Positions 18,890 through 32,344 of a stretch of 64,000 nt of DNA are shown in pieces (the stretch's first letter is position 1; the number at the start of each line of letters is the position of its first letter). The stretch is from Allodiplogaster sudhausi (lineage: Eukaryota > Nematoda > Chromadorea > Rhabditida > Diplogasteridae). The notes below the pieces were generated by a model. It had not been told where the DNA came from and made no database searches. It saw only the letters and a program-made list of their open reading frames with translations. Location: assembly GCA_945643635.1 (NCBI GenBank), contig CALZFC010000137.1:566001-630000 (forward strand), read 5' to 3'. The position numbers and the translations under genes were made by a program.

Positions 18890-19227
18890 GTTCTCTCGCC
18901 CATTGTTCTCTCTCTCACACTCTCTTTCCCTCTCTCTTCTCTTTACTCTCACTCTTTTCCTTTTTCTCTCTCATCTCTCTTTCTCTTCTCTGTCTTTTAT
19001 CAATTATTTCGTGACCTTTCTAAAGTCGTTATGAAATATTCCCAGTGCCCTGTAATCAGGACATGCCTGCAAAAATTTAGGAGAACTTGATCGTCATCCC
19101 TACTTTGATGCAGGCATTGTGCAGTCACTATCAGATGTTACTTCCTCTCACTCTCTCGCTTTCGCTGTCATTCCCTCTGTCTCCCTCTTTCTCTCGCTTG
19201 CTCTAGCTCACGCTCACTTTCACTCAT

Positions 19228-19273
<46 letters not shown>

Positions 19274-19869
19274 TAGCTAGCCCTCACTCTCACTCTCTCT
19301 CTCTCTTACTCTCTTTCTAGTTCTCTCTCTAATTATTTGTTCTTTATCCATATGTGCGTTGCCGTGTTATTATTTTAAAAGATGTCTAGATCGTCTGCTT
19401 GCCCCTCTGTCCTTCCCGTGACCAGCCTCCTTCCCCTGACCGACTGCAGTAACCGGTTTCTACGTTCACTTTGTGTCTTGTGGTCATTCATCCTCCTTCT
19501 CTCACACTCTTTTTAAATTCTCTCTCAATCTCTCTTTGTCTGTTTCTTTTCTCGTTCTCTGCTTCAGTATTCTGCTATCAAAGATTCCATATCTGAGTCT
19601 GAACTTCTTTCTCTAGCTCACATCTCCAATTCGATCTACTTTCCTCCTCCCTCTATACACAACGAAGATCATTGGATCGAGAGTGACCCGGTACACACTC
19701 ATCTTCTGCTGTTGCAACGAGGCATGTTAATGGAGCATGAGATGAACAGTGAAGTTACAGCAGACAGCGTGAGAGCCAGGAAGAGAAACAGAGGGAGGGG
19801 CAGAGAATCAGAGAGATTAAGAAGAGAGAAAGATAGAATGACGGGAGAGAGGGCACATATTTAAGAGGG

Positions 19870-19909
<40 letters not shown>

Positions 19910-22900
19910 CTTTCGCTGTCACTCTCTTTGTTGTCAAAAAGACACCAATAGCCAAAGAAGAAGAAAAAGAAGAAGAAGAGGGTCCCCTAAAGGATCCCTG
20001 AGGCAAGAGGAATGGCACTGAGAATGGAACTGGTTCCCATTCCATTTCAAGCTCACTCTTCTTCATGTTCTTCACCAGAGAAGACAAGGCATCTCGCCCT
20101 CCCTTCAGAACCCGCCCTTCTCGGGTTTCTGCGTCATGTCATGACATTCATTATTACCGGATACTTCATGAGGACTGCAATAACAATGAGCAGTGAGGAG
20201 TCTCCTCACACTTTCATTACAACTCTTAATACCCAAATTAACTATTTTGATGAAAGCATGCGAGTTCCTTCTTGACTGTTCACCATTTCGCAATCACCAT
20301 GTCAGTGTGTCTCTTCCTCTTGGGAGAACTCAAAGGGATCGACCTTGGTAACGAAGCAGAGCCACGTGTCTCTACTTCTCTCGTTCTCTCTTCTTTCCAT
20401 GCTATCACTCTTCTTCTCTCGCTCTCTCTTCTTTCCTGGCTCTCCCTCTGTTTCTCTCGCTTTCTCTTTTCGCATGCTCTCTCCACCATAGATAACTTTG
20501 GTGTGTCCTTCGGCGGAACGATTGGTAGCAGATGGAAAGACAAGAGAAGTGAAGAAGGAGCAAGGGTTGAAGTGTCAAGTGAGATTCAAAGGGCACTTCA
20601 TACTTTGCCCCGTAAAACAGTAACAGTAATCATGCTGACAGGATGAGGAATCGCTGAAACGGAATAACAAGGTGAGGGAGCGAGAGAGCGAGAGAGAAAA
20701 TATGAGTGAGGAAACTAATGGAGTCATACAAAGATGTGAGACCATCGAGATTGAATGTCTTCTCATTCAAACGAGTTGGAGAGTCGAGTTGTACAGCTGG
20801 CAAGGGGATAACGAGAAAGCTGCCAGCATCATGAAATTCGGACAACTGAAAAAAGCAATGCTGAAATGAGTATGAGTGCACGAGGGGACAACTTGACAGG
20901 ATTTCTAGAATTAGCATGGACAAGCATCCTCAGGGAAGATTAGGGATCGTGATGGTATGTAGAACTGGAATAACTCTCTTGTTAAATAAATCGGATTTAC
21001 CTTAACAAGAAAAGAAAACAGAAGATGAGAATTGTGCAGGACAATGGTGCCGACGACGAGTTGTCTGGACGAGGGATACATTCTTCGCTGGCTACGCGCC
21101 TTCCATCACCGGTGAGCAACGCATTCTCTACTTCCTTTCATCTGCACATTCATGTTCTGCACATCTACGCTTGTAAGCTCAGATATTTGGGAGTCTATTT
21201 GCAGCTTCGACGAGTGTGCGGAGGCCTTGAGGAAACACGTGGTCTTCCGCAAGGCGTGGCAACTCGACCTCATCGACCACTGGGAAGCACCCGAGGCAAT
21301 ATCATTCTTATCTTTCGCTCCACGTACTGCCAGATTTCCCTGAAGCACCGTGATTCCTTGACCTGATAGCGCTTTCCTTCGATCTCACGTCACAATTTGT
21401 TCATTCTCTCACATCATTCCCCTTGTCTTCTGTTCGTATTTCTCTTATCAATTGGATTCAATCGCTCTCTTAATCCAAGAACGATGTCCATTATATCTTT
21501 GCCATCCATTAAGAACGTTATCCGTCATACGTTAGTGGAGTTGCTATCATTTGTAGCAAAGGCCAAGGGACAGCCATGTATTCAGAAGATAACAAAAATA
21601 GATATGGACGATGTCAGTTACAACTATATTTTTTTTATTTGATAGTCGAAAAGGGTTTTCATTCTTTTTTTCCACGAGGAAATGCACTTTGCCTTCTTCG
21701 ATTGAAATATAACTTCCGGGTCCCCGCCTACGAATAAGTCATGGAAATAGTAGATGGAAGGGTTGAGAATATTAAATCGAATAGGGAAATAAACTGTGGG
21801 TTGATTGAATGTTAGCTTGTTGAAGTGCCTGGAGAAGTACTGCGGCTATGGCTTCCTGGCAGACAAGGAGGGCGCGCCCATTCTCATGTCCCTCATCGGC
21901 AATCTCGACGTCGAAGGTACTTCTGCTTCCACTTCATTTATTGTGATCAGCTGCAAAGTAGTAAGATGCTCAATGTTAGCAGAGTAATCAACTGTGATTT
22001 GACGTGCAGGGATGCTCCGATCGGTGGCGACTTCTGATTACATCAAATTCTCTCTGGTTGCGATCGAGAAAGGCATTCAGCTGTGCAAGCAGCATGCCGA
22101 GAAGGTTCCATTACTTATCCATATAACGTCAGGAAATAATTATTCATTTCAAAATACGATTTAAAAGAATGGTTGTAGACGGGCCGGCCATTCGAGCAGA
22201 TGCTGTTGGTGTTTGACCTGGACCACATCAACGGCGCCCACTTCTCCTGCCGTCAGTTCGCCTCGTCCTTCACTGCACTCGTGATGCTCTTCCAGGAACA
22301 CTACCCTCTCCTGCTCAAGAAGGTTCTCATCATCCGGTCAGCAGTCTGTCTTCTTTCTTCAAGCAGAGCTACTCTCTCAAGACTAAGAGTCAATCTTCTC
22401 ATTGCAGTGCTCCCGAAATGGCTCGTCTGGCCTACCAATCCATGAGCTCCTTCCTAAGCGAACCCATCACAAATCTCATTGAAATTCCTTCTGAGGTACT
22501 ATGATTTTCGGATTTTTTGTTCAATAGTTATGGATCTAATGCGAAAGTAGATAATCGCATGTAATGTTGCAGTCGGGTTGGATGCGAGCTCTGCAAGACC
22601 ACGTCCTTCTGGATGCGTGGCCAATGCATTGGGGAGGAAGTCTCGAGGAGAACGGAGATCCCAAGTGTCCTTCAAAGATCAGGTCAAACGTTCTTACGAA
22701 AGAAATCATAATTTATGTATTTGATTATTGACGAATTGGTGTTGTTTAGATACGGCCTTGGACCCGTGCCAGACTCGTATTACTTGGATGCCGAGACCGT
22801 CTTCCCTGACTATGACCAACTCACCACTGTCTACGCTGGCGACAAGCATCTCATCCAGATCAAAGTCAAGCAGCCAAGTCGTATCAGGTGAGTACGGTAG

Positions 22901-23384
22901 TTCACTCGGGCAGAGACATGACTCATCCACCTTCAGCTGGCAGTACATGACAGCAGATGAAGACATTGGCTTCTCCATTCATCATGACTCTTCCATGAAT
23001 GCTTCCAACCTCAGCGAGATGGAGGTTCTTCATTTTCTCATGCTAATTTGGTTCTCCTTTCCCGCATTAAATATGCAATTTAGATACACGAGAATTTTAA
23101 AGGAAGTAGAAGATATTTAAAAAGTTATAACGCAACATTTTCTTTAGGTGGTCTACCCTTACCTGAGACTCGAATGCTCGACTGTCCCTGTGTCTGGAAA
23201 TTTCATAGCCGAGAAACCGGGAACTTGTCAGTTTCTTTTTGCAATACAGGCTGCTGCTAGACGATATTTGCCATACAATAACAAAATAAGCTTTCTGCTT
23301 GAAGACATCGTGGAATTCGACAATTACTACTCCTGGTTCTCGGCCAAGAAGCTGCGTTACAACATTGAGATTGAGGAACTTTAA
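17280..23384 (+). CDS. SEC14-like protein: CRAL-TRIO lipid-binding plus GOLD domain
   Basis: Exons: 17280-17353, 21040-21111, 21205-21295, 21826-21916, 22010-22104, 22179-22336, 22408-22495, 22573-22682, 22750-22887, 22937-23024, 23148-23226 and 23305-23384. All phases agree, giving 387 residues, close to animal SEC14L2 (about 400). The order is CRAL-TRIO N-terminal helices (LRWLRAFHHRFDECAEALRKHV), the CRAL-TRIO pocket (GRPFEQMLLVFDLDHINGAH, APEMARLAYQSM, WPMHWGGSLEENGDPKC) and a C-terminal GOLD beta-sandwich (WQYMTADEDIGFSIHHD, EFDNYYSWFSAKKLRYNIEIEEL). The family binds phosphoinositides or other lipids and shuttles them between membranes. Intron 1 is 3.7 kb and repeat-rich. Intron 3 appears to be GC-AG (GAG|GCAATA). 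The first exon is the least certain. Confidence 0.93.
17354..21039. repeat. Long repeat-rich first intron of the SEC14-like gene
   Basis: Contains (CT)n or (GA)n runs at about 18045-18065, 18855-18990, 19215-19335 and 19868-19908. No gene was recognised inside it. Open frames up to 154 codons (for example 18626-19090) include the repeats and show no motif. Confidence 0.6.
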
Positions 23385-23925
23385 GACAACAATGGAAGAC
23401 TCATAAGTAATATCGCCAGATTTGCACGTCCTTTTCCTTTTGATCTATCAGCAATAGCTTGTCACTCTTGCCCAGTCACGTGTTCTTCCTTCATATCTTC
23501 ATCTGCATTCTGTACTCTTGCCAGCATTCTGTTGTGCATAGTGAAGGCAGAGATTCTATCTGCCTCCCTTCATCCCGTTCTTCCTCTCCTCCTCACATAG
23601 TCACATACAACTGCTCTCCGAGTGTTCGCACAAATAAATAAAATATGTTAATATTTTGTACATTTTCGTGTATGTACATACATAAAGATTTTCATGATTC
23701 ACAATTTAGCTTCTGCATCGACGTAATCTGTGTTTTTCGTGTGATAGAGAGTATTCTTTAATTCATTGATACTATAATGTTCTACTATTATGGAAATAAA
23801 AGAGGAAAGATGGAAGCATGGACGGGTAGAAGCAATGTACACTTTGCTGTACATACTAATGGCCAGAGTGTTCGAGTAGCACAAGAGGCTTTGTCTTTCT
23901 TAGGGAAAGAGCAAGAGAACGACAA

Positions 23926-23960
<35 letters not shown>

Positions 23961-24127
23961 AGAGTAAGAGATAGACGAAGAGCACAAGAAAAGAGAGACG
24001 AATTCTCTTCAAAGAGAAGCCGTCTCCACTTAAATGGAGCGCCATCTGGAACTGCAAAGTAGAATCTCTCTTCTTACTCCTCTGAAGAAGTATCAGAGAG
24101 AGCGTCGGTGATAGAAAAATACAGACA

Positions 24128-24170
<43 letters not shown>

Positions 24171-24178
24171 GAGAAGAG

Positions 24179-24209
<31 letters not shown>

Positions 24210-24216
24210 GAGGAAG

Positions 24217-24247
<31 letters not shown>

Positions 24248-25675
24248 GAGAGAGGAAGAGAAGAGAAAGAGAGAGAGAAAGAGAGAAAGAGAGAGAGAGA
24301 GAGATGCTGTGTTATGGCATTGGCTAGCGTTCGCAGCTATTTTGTAAGGTACTCATGCCGTCAGTCTTGCCGATGGTGTCGGCAAAAGCCATGCCAGAAC
24401 CTATTTCACTTCCCACTTGCACCACCTAAGGGTCTCATTTTTCCCCTCCCTTCCCACCCTCTCTCCACCTTCATTGTCTCTCCCTCTCTCCTTCTCACTC
24501 TCTCTCTCTCTCTCCATCTTCATTGTATCTCTCTCTCCCCTTCTCACTCTCTCCATCCCCATTCTCTCTCCCTCTCCTTTCTCACTCTCTCCATCTCTAT
24601 TCTCTCTCACCTTCTCTCTCTCTCCCCATCTCCATTCTCTTCGCCTGGTCATGTTTCACCCCCTCCCGCCTTTCCTAGTCAGTGCCATCCCGTCGGAATC
24701 TGATCCTATCTGCGGCTTCCTATGCATGTCTGACACTTTGCGTGCTAATGGTAAGGTGGTCGAAAAGGAGGGAAAGCGTCAGAGCGGGCAGTGAAAATGT
24801 CAGAAGATATTATTTAAGTTAAAGAGGGAGAAAATAAAAATAATGATGGTAAATTTCTTGAGCATAACCAAAGTGAACGGGCTCTAAATCTCCTCCTTGC
24901 ATCAATCATACATAACTGAGCTGTGTTTCCTGTCTGTCTCTCAGGCCATTTCCTTTTTTCGGATTCCATGACCATTCTAATTTTTTTCTCTTCTACTTGA
25001 AGCTCACTGAAAAATCTGCCCTCTATCATTTCTGTGTCTATGCTTGCATTCATATTTCTCCGCATTTTCTCCCTTTCCCTTCTATTTCTTTTCTTAACAT
25101 TCCTAACCCTTTCCACTGTCTTCCTATCCCTCCGCCCTCACTCTCTCTCCCTCCCTTTTTCGTTCTTCCTCTTCATGCCCCTTGAATGGCAGCTCTACGG
25201 GCTGTCCACCCCTACTCATCATCTCCCATCTTTCATCAGCTTTTCCTGAATCAATCCCAGAGGCGTAAGAAAAGAGGTTCTCCCCTTCTCTCTTCATCTC
25301 GCTCAGCCCCCCTGTTTCTCGTTTTCTCTCTCTCTCTCACTGTCTTTTGTCTCCTTTCCTTTTCTATATTTCTTTACAAATGCTTCCTGGTTGTGAAAAG
25401 TAACATTTCTATTCTTTTATTGTCCACGTCCTTGTATCAGTTAACGATTGTCACCGATTCTCCACTACGATTTCTCCTGTTTCTCCATTATCTCTCTCCT
25501 TTCTCCTTTCACCCTGAACGATGACTTTTCGGAAGAGGCGATTGATTGATACTCCTCTTAAGCTAGCAGTGTCATTTGAGAATGCGACAAAGGAGCGAGA
25601 GAGAGAGAGAGAGAGATCTAGAGAGAGAGAGAGATCTAGAGAGAGAGAGAGAGATCTAGAGAGAGAGAGAGTTCT

Positions 25676-25721
<46 letters not shown>

Positions 25722-26179
25722 AATAGGTGATGGAAAGGGAGTAACAAAGAATGAGTGAAAAGGTGATGCCTGAAGATGAGCGCATTATTGAGGGAACTCG
25801 GGGGCAAGGAGTGAGGGGAGGCTGGACAACAGCCGCAGGCACCCTTCCTCCTCCGACTACCGCTCCCCCTCTTGCACATTCCTCTCTAGTAACTCTCTTT
25901 TCTTTCCTCACTCTCTCCCTTCTTTTTCACGGTACCTCTCATTTGACTTTACGTGCTCGCGCCTTCACAGTCCACCAGCTTCTCTCCTGTCTCTGTATTT
26001 CTCTCTCTCTTTCTCTGTCTCTCTCTCTCTTACTCTCTCTCTTTCTCTTTCTCTCTCTCTCTCTTTCTCTCTCTCTCGTTCTCTGACTCTCTCTCTCTCT
26101 CTCTTACTCTCTCTCTTTCTCTTTCTCTCTCTCTCTTTCTCACTCTCTCTTTCTCTGTCTCTCTCTCTTATTCTATCTG

Positions 26180-26214
<35 letters not shown>

Positions 26215-28707
26215 CTCTCTCCTTCCGAAATGCCGGATGGAACGGGAGAGCGCGTCTTCTTGCTGGGATATTGCAGTGTGGCAGATGATGTGAGTGTCGT
26301 GAGAAGAGAAGAAAAGGAGGCGGATTACAACTCGTGGAAATGAATAATGTTCTACTACTTGACCGCGCTAATCTCCTGTTTTCTCTTGTATTCTTGAATT
26401 CGCGAATGTCTATTATATATTTCAGTTCGTATGATCTGGTCGTCTTCGATGGCTTTGCCAATGTGATTCCACTATCTTCAGTGAAGCAGAATCAAGCGCC
26501 TTGCCTTCTCTGGACATCTCTTCTCTCCCCTCTCCCTACTTCTCTACTTCTTTCCCCTCTCCCTCATTCTCTACTTCTCTCCTTCCTTCTCCCTCTCAAT
26601 GAATCGTCGTCCTCTATCGTTGCCCTCCGATGCTTCAGCCTTCTCATTCTCCAGGACGGCCAGCATCCATCTTCTTTTCTCTGCTCCCTCTTCTTCTTCT
26701 ACTGTCACTCGCTCTTCAGTCTATTACTTCCCTTGCTATTTCTACCAGAGATACAATCTTCCGTCAGTTGCATATTTAAATACATGCTTCTTCTATTATG
26801 GATTTGATATCTTTTGAAAGGGAAGGCGCAATCAGTTCAATGTGATCCCCGAGGATTTCGCTACCGCTCCCTCCCCTCTTCGTTCTCCCTGAAATGGCCT
26901 CCGAAATGGAATTTGGACATGGTAGCTCGTTGGCCATCTTCTTCTTCATCAGACTCTTCTTCATTCATGGATACTTCAGCTTTCTTCCTCTTCCAATTCC
27001 AATTCGTTTCTTTCCCATTTTGTACGTCTTCTTCTTCTTCCTGTCTGAATCTTTCACTTTGTTATTTCTTCGCTTTTCAGAAGCCTTTAGTCTGTACTGC
27101 GGTGCTGTCCATTGCTATTCACTTCGTTGCTCATTCCTGCAATTGTCTCTCTCTCACTCCCTCTCCCTTCTCTCTCTCACTCCCTCTCTCTCTTTCTCTT
27201 CTCTTTCTCTGTTTCTCTCTCTCTCTCCCTCTCGTCTGCTCTCTGCCGTCTCTCCCTTCCCATTTCATAGTAACCGTGCTGTTGTTGTGGCCGGAGCTGC
27301 CAACCGCCGATCCAACATAATCTCCGGCTGTTTGAGCGATGCTTCCGAGTATCTCTGCATCTCTGTTCCTCCATCCGCGAACTGCTCTCTTTCTCTCTCT
27401 ATCTCTCTATCTCTCTCTCTCATCTTCTTCTCTCTTTCACTCTGAATTTTACAGAACTGGGACGAAAAGTACGGCATCAATCTTGATGCCTCTGCGCGGG
27501 GCTCAGACAGAATATGAGTTGCACATGCGGAATGAAAGAAGAAGAGAAGACTTGGAGGGCTGATGCTTAGCAGAAGAAAGTGAAGCAGCAGAAAGACCCC
27601 TCAGGCAGTAGCCATAAGCCAAAGAATTCATCATCTGGCTGTGTGTCCGTGATTGCCATTCTCTTCCACAGACATTCTTTCACTTTTACTTGATCTCCCT
27701 TTTTTCGTGCAATACCACAGACGATTCAAAGATCGACGGGCTTTTCCTCCCTTCTGAAGAGATGAGAGAGACAAGGCTGTTGCCATTATGGGGACACGCA
27801 CTCCGCACCAGTCCTTGGGGATTCTCAGAGTAGGAAAACGCTAAGTAGCGAGAGAACGACAGAGAGAGAGAGAGAGACAGAGAGAGAGACAGAGACAGAG
27901 AGAGCGAGGCAGAGAGAGAACGAGAAAATGTGAAGAGGCAGAAAAGAAGTGAATCAAACGAAAGAATGTCCAGTGTCACCTCGAAGGCCTAAATTCGTCC
28001 TTTATTGTCCTCTCATTCTTACTTTTTCATGTTCATTATGAATCGGCTCCACCAATTTATGAAGACAGGAAAGCGATCTACCGTTAGTGTTTGCTGTAGA
28101 AATGATAAATAGCAGGTGCCTGCTTCGTGGAGGCAAGCTGCTCGAGTCTGATTATGAGATTGCACGAAGGAGAGAAAGAGACTGAGAGATAGATATAGAG
28201 AGAGAGAAAGAGAGAGAGAGAGAGCCAAACAGACAAGGAGACACAGAGAGTTGGAGAGAGAGAGACAGAGAATATGAAGAAGGGGCAAAAGAGATGTGAT
28301 AGCAGGTATGAAAAGGGATGAGGAAGGGAAGGGCAGTCGAAAGAGAAAAGAAGGAAGTGGTTGTGATGAGAAGAAGGCGACATGAAGAGAGTGAGAGAAA
28401 GAGAGATAGATGTACACAGAGAAGCTCTCTCCCTCTCCTCATCAACTAACTCGCTGATTCCACTGTGCACGCGAGTAAACGACCCCTGTGCGCTTCTTCC
28501 ATTACGCGCCCTTTCAGCGTTCCATTTCAATGACCGTCTTCTCTCATTCTTTTTGTATTTGGCCTTCTCTTATTCACTTATTCTACAACGAGATTTTGCT
28601 CTCAGCGTGTTATGAAGTTATCGCTAAGCATGCATAATTTGTATGACTTGGATCATCCATTCGTTCTGGCTTCATTTTTATGATTAGGACTGATTGAGAG
28701 GCGAGAG
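23385..28707. other. Repeat-rich spacer, no gene recognised
   Basis: The SEC14-like 3' UTR carries overlapping AATAAA signals (23633-23642). After that the DNA is dominated by GA/CT tracts (23926-23960, 24128-24305, 24430-24640, 25595-25715, 25995-26220, 27120-27240, 27855-27930, 28170-28270). Unique patches between them (about 26230-26500, 26810-27080 and 28400-28700) show no recognisable exon. Confidence 0.5.
23633..23642 (+). terminator. Polyadenylation signal of the SEC14-like gene
   Basis: Two overlapping AATAAA hexamers about 250 nt after the TAA stop at 23384. Confidence 0.6.
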
Positions 28708-29423
28708 ATGACAACTGAGAGGATGAGGACTCTCGAGAGAGTCGTTGAGACTCGCATCGACATGCTTGAGTTCGAAAAAGCTGACGAGGTCGGCCGAGAG
28801 AGAGAGAGAGCGAAAGAGAAAGAGAAAGCGAGAGAAAGAGGGAAAGAGAGAGAGAGAGAAAGAGAGACGCAGGTGCGGGAGGACTGTCCCTTTTGCCGTT
28901 CCCTGGACTGTGACATCATCTTCGCTCTCCTCTTCACTCTGGTCATCGCGTGTCTCCTCGTGCTCATCATGATCTTCTGGCTCAAAGGAGTTCTCCAATA
29001 CGAAGAGTCAGTGGGAGAAGAGAAGCTGCAATTGCCTTTGCTATTATTTCTTGAACTAACGAACTGCTCTTCATCGATGCGTCTTCATATCCTTCAGAAA
29101 ACTCAGACACAGTGACTTAGTCTCTAATTCTCCTGCTCTCGTTCCCATACAATACAGAATGGACCCTTGCCTCGCCCGGGTGACTCCTCGTAACTGATTG
29201 AGCCTTCCTAAGAGTAGAGCAACGGATGCTTCTTTATTCCCTGGCACCCTCCCCTTCTCTAGACTGTGACCACGTCTTCAATGAGTCGGAGCCACACGGC
29301 GAATTTGCCTTTCCCATTCTGCCCCGTCGACCAAGCAGCGATGGGCCGGCCCAGGAGGGGCCAATCCAGGAGGGGGCTAGGACTGCCACCCTCGAGGAAG
29401 CACAGAGGAACATGCAGGTCTAA
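28708..29423 (+). CDS. Small single-pass membrane protein, unrecognised
   Basis: Four exons with consistent phase: 28708-28788, 28873-29010, 29158-29179 (a 22-nt microexon) and 29263-29423. The product is 133 residues. A polar, charged N-terminus (about 30 residues) precedes a CPFC pair and a strong transmembrane segment (IIFALLFTLVIACLLVLIMI, about residues 42-62). A Pro/Glu-rich tail follows (about 70 residues, containing PRRPSSDGP and LEEAQRNMQV). There is no signal peptide. Intron 1 consists almost wholly of (GA)n. The stop follows CAG|GTCTAA, so splicing onward into the CUB gene at 29577 cannot be excluded by phase. No family was recognised. Confidence 0.6.
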
Positions 29424-29576
29424 CCGTCCTGCGTCAATCAGTATGAAAGTTGGAAGACGACAGGATATGTGCATCCATTGTATATGCACAGTGGTAAACA
29501 GTGTGCATATACCAGCTTTTGTTGAATGACAATCCAATTATGACCTGCCCAGACAGATTGACTAGACTGGTTGTAG
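29424..29576. other. Short gap before the first certain CUB exon
   Basis: A stretch at about 29443-29500 translates, after TCAATCAG, to GYVHPLYMHSGKQCAYTSF. This resembles the start of a CUB domain, but no donor joins it in phase to the exon at 29577. It may be the missing 5' part of the LEV-10-like gene or a chance likeness. Confidence 0.3.
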
Positions 29577-32312
29577 TGTATATACTCGTTTGTCGCGGGA
29601 CAAGGGCAGCGCGTGAAGCTGGACTTCGAGCAGTTTCAACTTGCGGGTACCTCGGAAAAGTTAGCCTTTTCTTCTTTCCTTGTCCGGCTTAGAAATGACT
29701 GTAATAAACGGTCGAGACGTAGGAGATTGATCCTCCTTACTTTGCAAGATGTCTCTGTCTCATTCACAATCTCCATCTCTCTTCTCTTGCAGTTGCGAGG
29801 CTGAATACGTTGATATTTACTCTGAACTTGAAAGTGTAGATGAGAATCTGCTTTTTGCTTCTCTTGGTGGCCGCTACTGCGGCAGCGTCTCGCCTCATGT
29901 TAGAATCAGGTAAGTTCTCTCTTTTGCCATTTTGCTGTTCTATTTACATATTTCATTAATTTTATATATGTGCGAAATGTTAAAGGGGAAAAGACCAAAA
30001 AATGTTCTCTGTTTTCAGTTTGCATCGTGTCCTTGTTCTTGTCTTTCACTCCCGCGCTGGCTCTTCGTCTATTTCCTCTCTCCCGACTCTCCGCTTTAAG
30101 GGACACTACTCCTTCATTCCCGATGGTTAGCTTCTCTCGCAATCCTTCAGTTCGTTCCCTTTCGTTCCCTCTCCTTCCGTCTCACCCTCACTCTCTTTCC
30201 CTCTCCTTCCGTCTCACCCTCACTCTCTTTCCCTCTCCTTCCGTCTCACCCTCTCTCTCTTTCCCTCTCCTTCCGTCTCACCCTCTCTCTCTTTCCCTCT
30301 CCTTCCGTCTCACCCTCTCTCTCTTTCCCTCTCCTTCCGTCTCACCCTCTCTCTCTTTCCCTCTCCTTCCGTCTCACCCTCTCTCTCTTTCCTCTCCTTC
30401 CGTCTCACCCTCTCTCTCTTTCCCTCTCCTTCCGTCTCACCCTCTCTCTCTTTCCCTCTCCTTCTGTCTCACCCTCTCTCTCTTTCCTCTCCTTCCGTCT
30501 CACCCTCTCTCTCTCTCTTTCCCTCTCCTTCCGTCTCACCCTCTCTCTCTTTCCCTCTCCTTCCGTCTCACCCTCTCTCTCTTTCCTCTCCTTCCGTCTC
30601 ACCCTCTCTCTCTCTTTCCCTCTCCTTCCGTCTCACCCTCTCTCTCTCTTTCCCTCTCCTTCCGTCTCACCCTCTCTCTCTTTCCTCTCCTTCCGTCTCA
30701 TCCTCTTTCTCTCTTTCTCTCTCCGTCCATCTCATTCCTTCCGCTTCTCACCCAATGTTCAAGCGAAGGGATGTTTCGTTGACCATCTGCTATGAAAAGC
30801 TACCAACACATTCGCATGTAACAGAAAGAGAAAAAGTATAATAAAAGGTGAAAAGAGAGTCGCAATGAGGTGATCTGGAATGGAAAATGAAGCAGTAGTC
30901 ATAACAATCTCTTCAGTCATGTACATTCCTGGCGAATCTCTTCCTGGAACCAAATGCTCCTATCTCGTTGAATCTTCAAAAAAGTCAGCACTAAAATTAT
31001 TTTCATAAGAGATATCAGAATATTTACATATACGTATGTATGCATGTGTATGTACATACATACATATGTGTGCATACATATAGTACTTTGTTATCTGTAC
31101 ATGCATATTTATTTAGAAAACGCGGGTCAATATTTTCGCCAACGTATCCTGGAACTTATCCTAAGGTACTACGACTTTACATTACATCTTGCAAGTATCA
31201 GTCTTCTTTTATTTAATTATTTAAATTTTTTTCTTCCTTTTTTTTTATAGAATTTTCATTGTGCATATAAGATGCGTGGCCGGCAGGGCCAACGTGCCAA
31301 GATTATTTTTCGCGATTTCGACGTCTATTTTGGTGGCGAACAGTTAGTCTTTAATGAATTTTCGTAATCACGCTTCCTTTTTTACTTCCTTCCATCTTTC
31401 CTGCCTGGAAATAAATCCGGTGGCATTTTGGGCACGGTTTTTGATATTTCAATACATTGACTTTAATACCACCATAGAAGCAGCTTTTCCAAGATTTTAT
31501 GGTTTAAGAAACCGGTGGCATGTTCACTGAGCTCAGTGGAATCGGTGACAGTCATTCACGTCCACACGTTTTCTTTTGGCCGTTTAACAGCAATCCAAAA
31601 CAGATAAACACATCTTCGGCTGACTGTTCAATACACTGAATTCGTTGTCCAGAAAAACTGGGCTGATGAAGAACCCTCTTAGACCTAACTCTATGTAATT
31701 GACAAACATGAATTCATTTTAAAAAAATACCACCGACTGACCATGACAGAAAAATTGCACTCGATTTCACAATAATACAAGAACTTTTAGTTGGCATCGT
31801 TATACATGCATTTATATAACGATGCCAACTAAAAGTACCAATCAATGCGATAAAGAAATTCAATTTATGCTGACATTTTAGCTGTCCTTATGATTCTGTC
31901 ACAATATTTGATGGCGGAAACACATCGGCTCCTATCATTAAAAAGGTTTACTTGTCATTGAGAGTCGAATGGAAGTAATATAAGAATTGGTTGCAGTTAT
32001 GTGGTCTTCAGCAGAGAGTTGAGATGTTCTCGGTAGGCCCAGATATGCTCATCCACTTCAACACAACTGATCCTCCCAAGGCTGATCCACGAGGGTTCGT
32101 TCTTTATTCAAAGCAAACCTTAGAGTAATCCTCGTGTTAGATTCGTGATCGAGTACGAATTCTCTTCTCGCTTCGTGGATGTTTTCTCTCTTCTCGGAGA
32201 AGAATCTGGAGTCACTCACATGAGAGGCAGCGAATGTGATATCCGCGTTGAGAGCAATCGAGAGACTGCACACTTCATCCAGTCTCCAGCAGTTAGTCCA
32301 AGCACTTCTCAT

Positions 32313-32344
<32 letters not shown>

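Noticed and set aside
29970..30782. 270-codon open frame over the minisatellite
   Set aside because: The 32-bp units create open frames by chance; only 30019-30125 at its start is a true CUB exon, in another frame.
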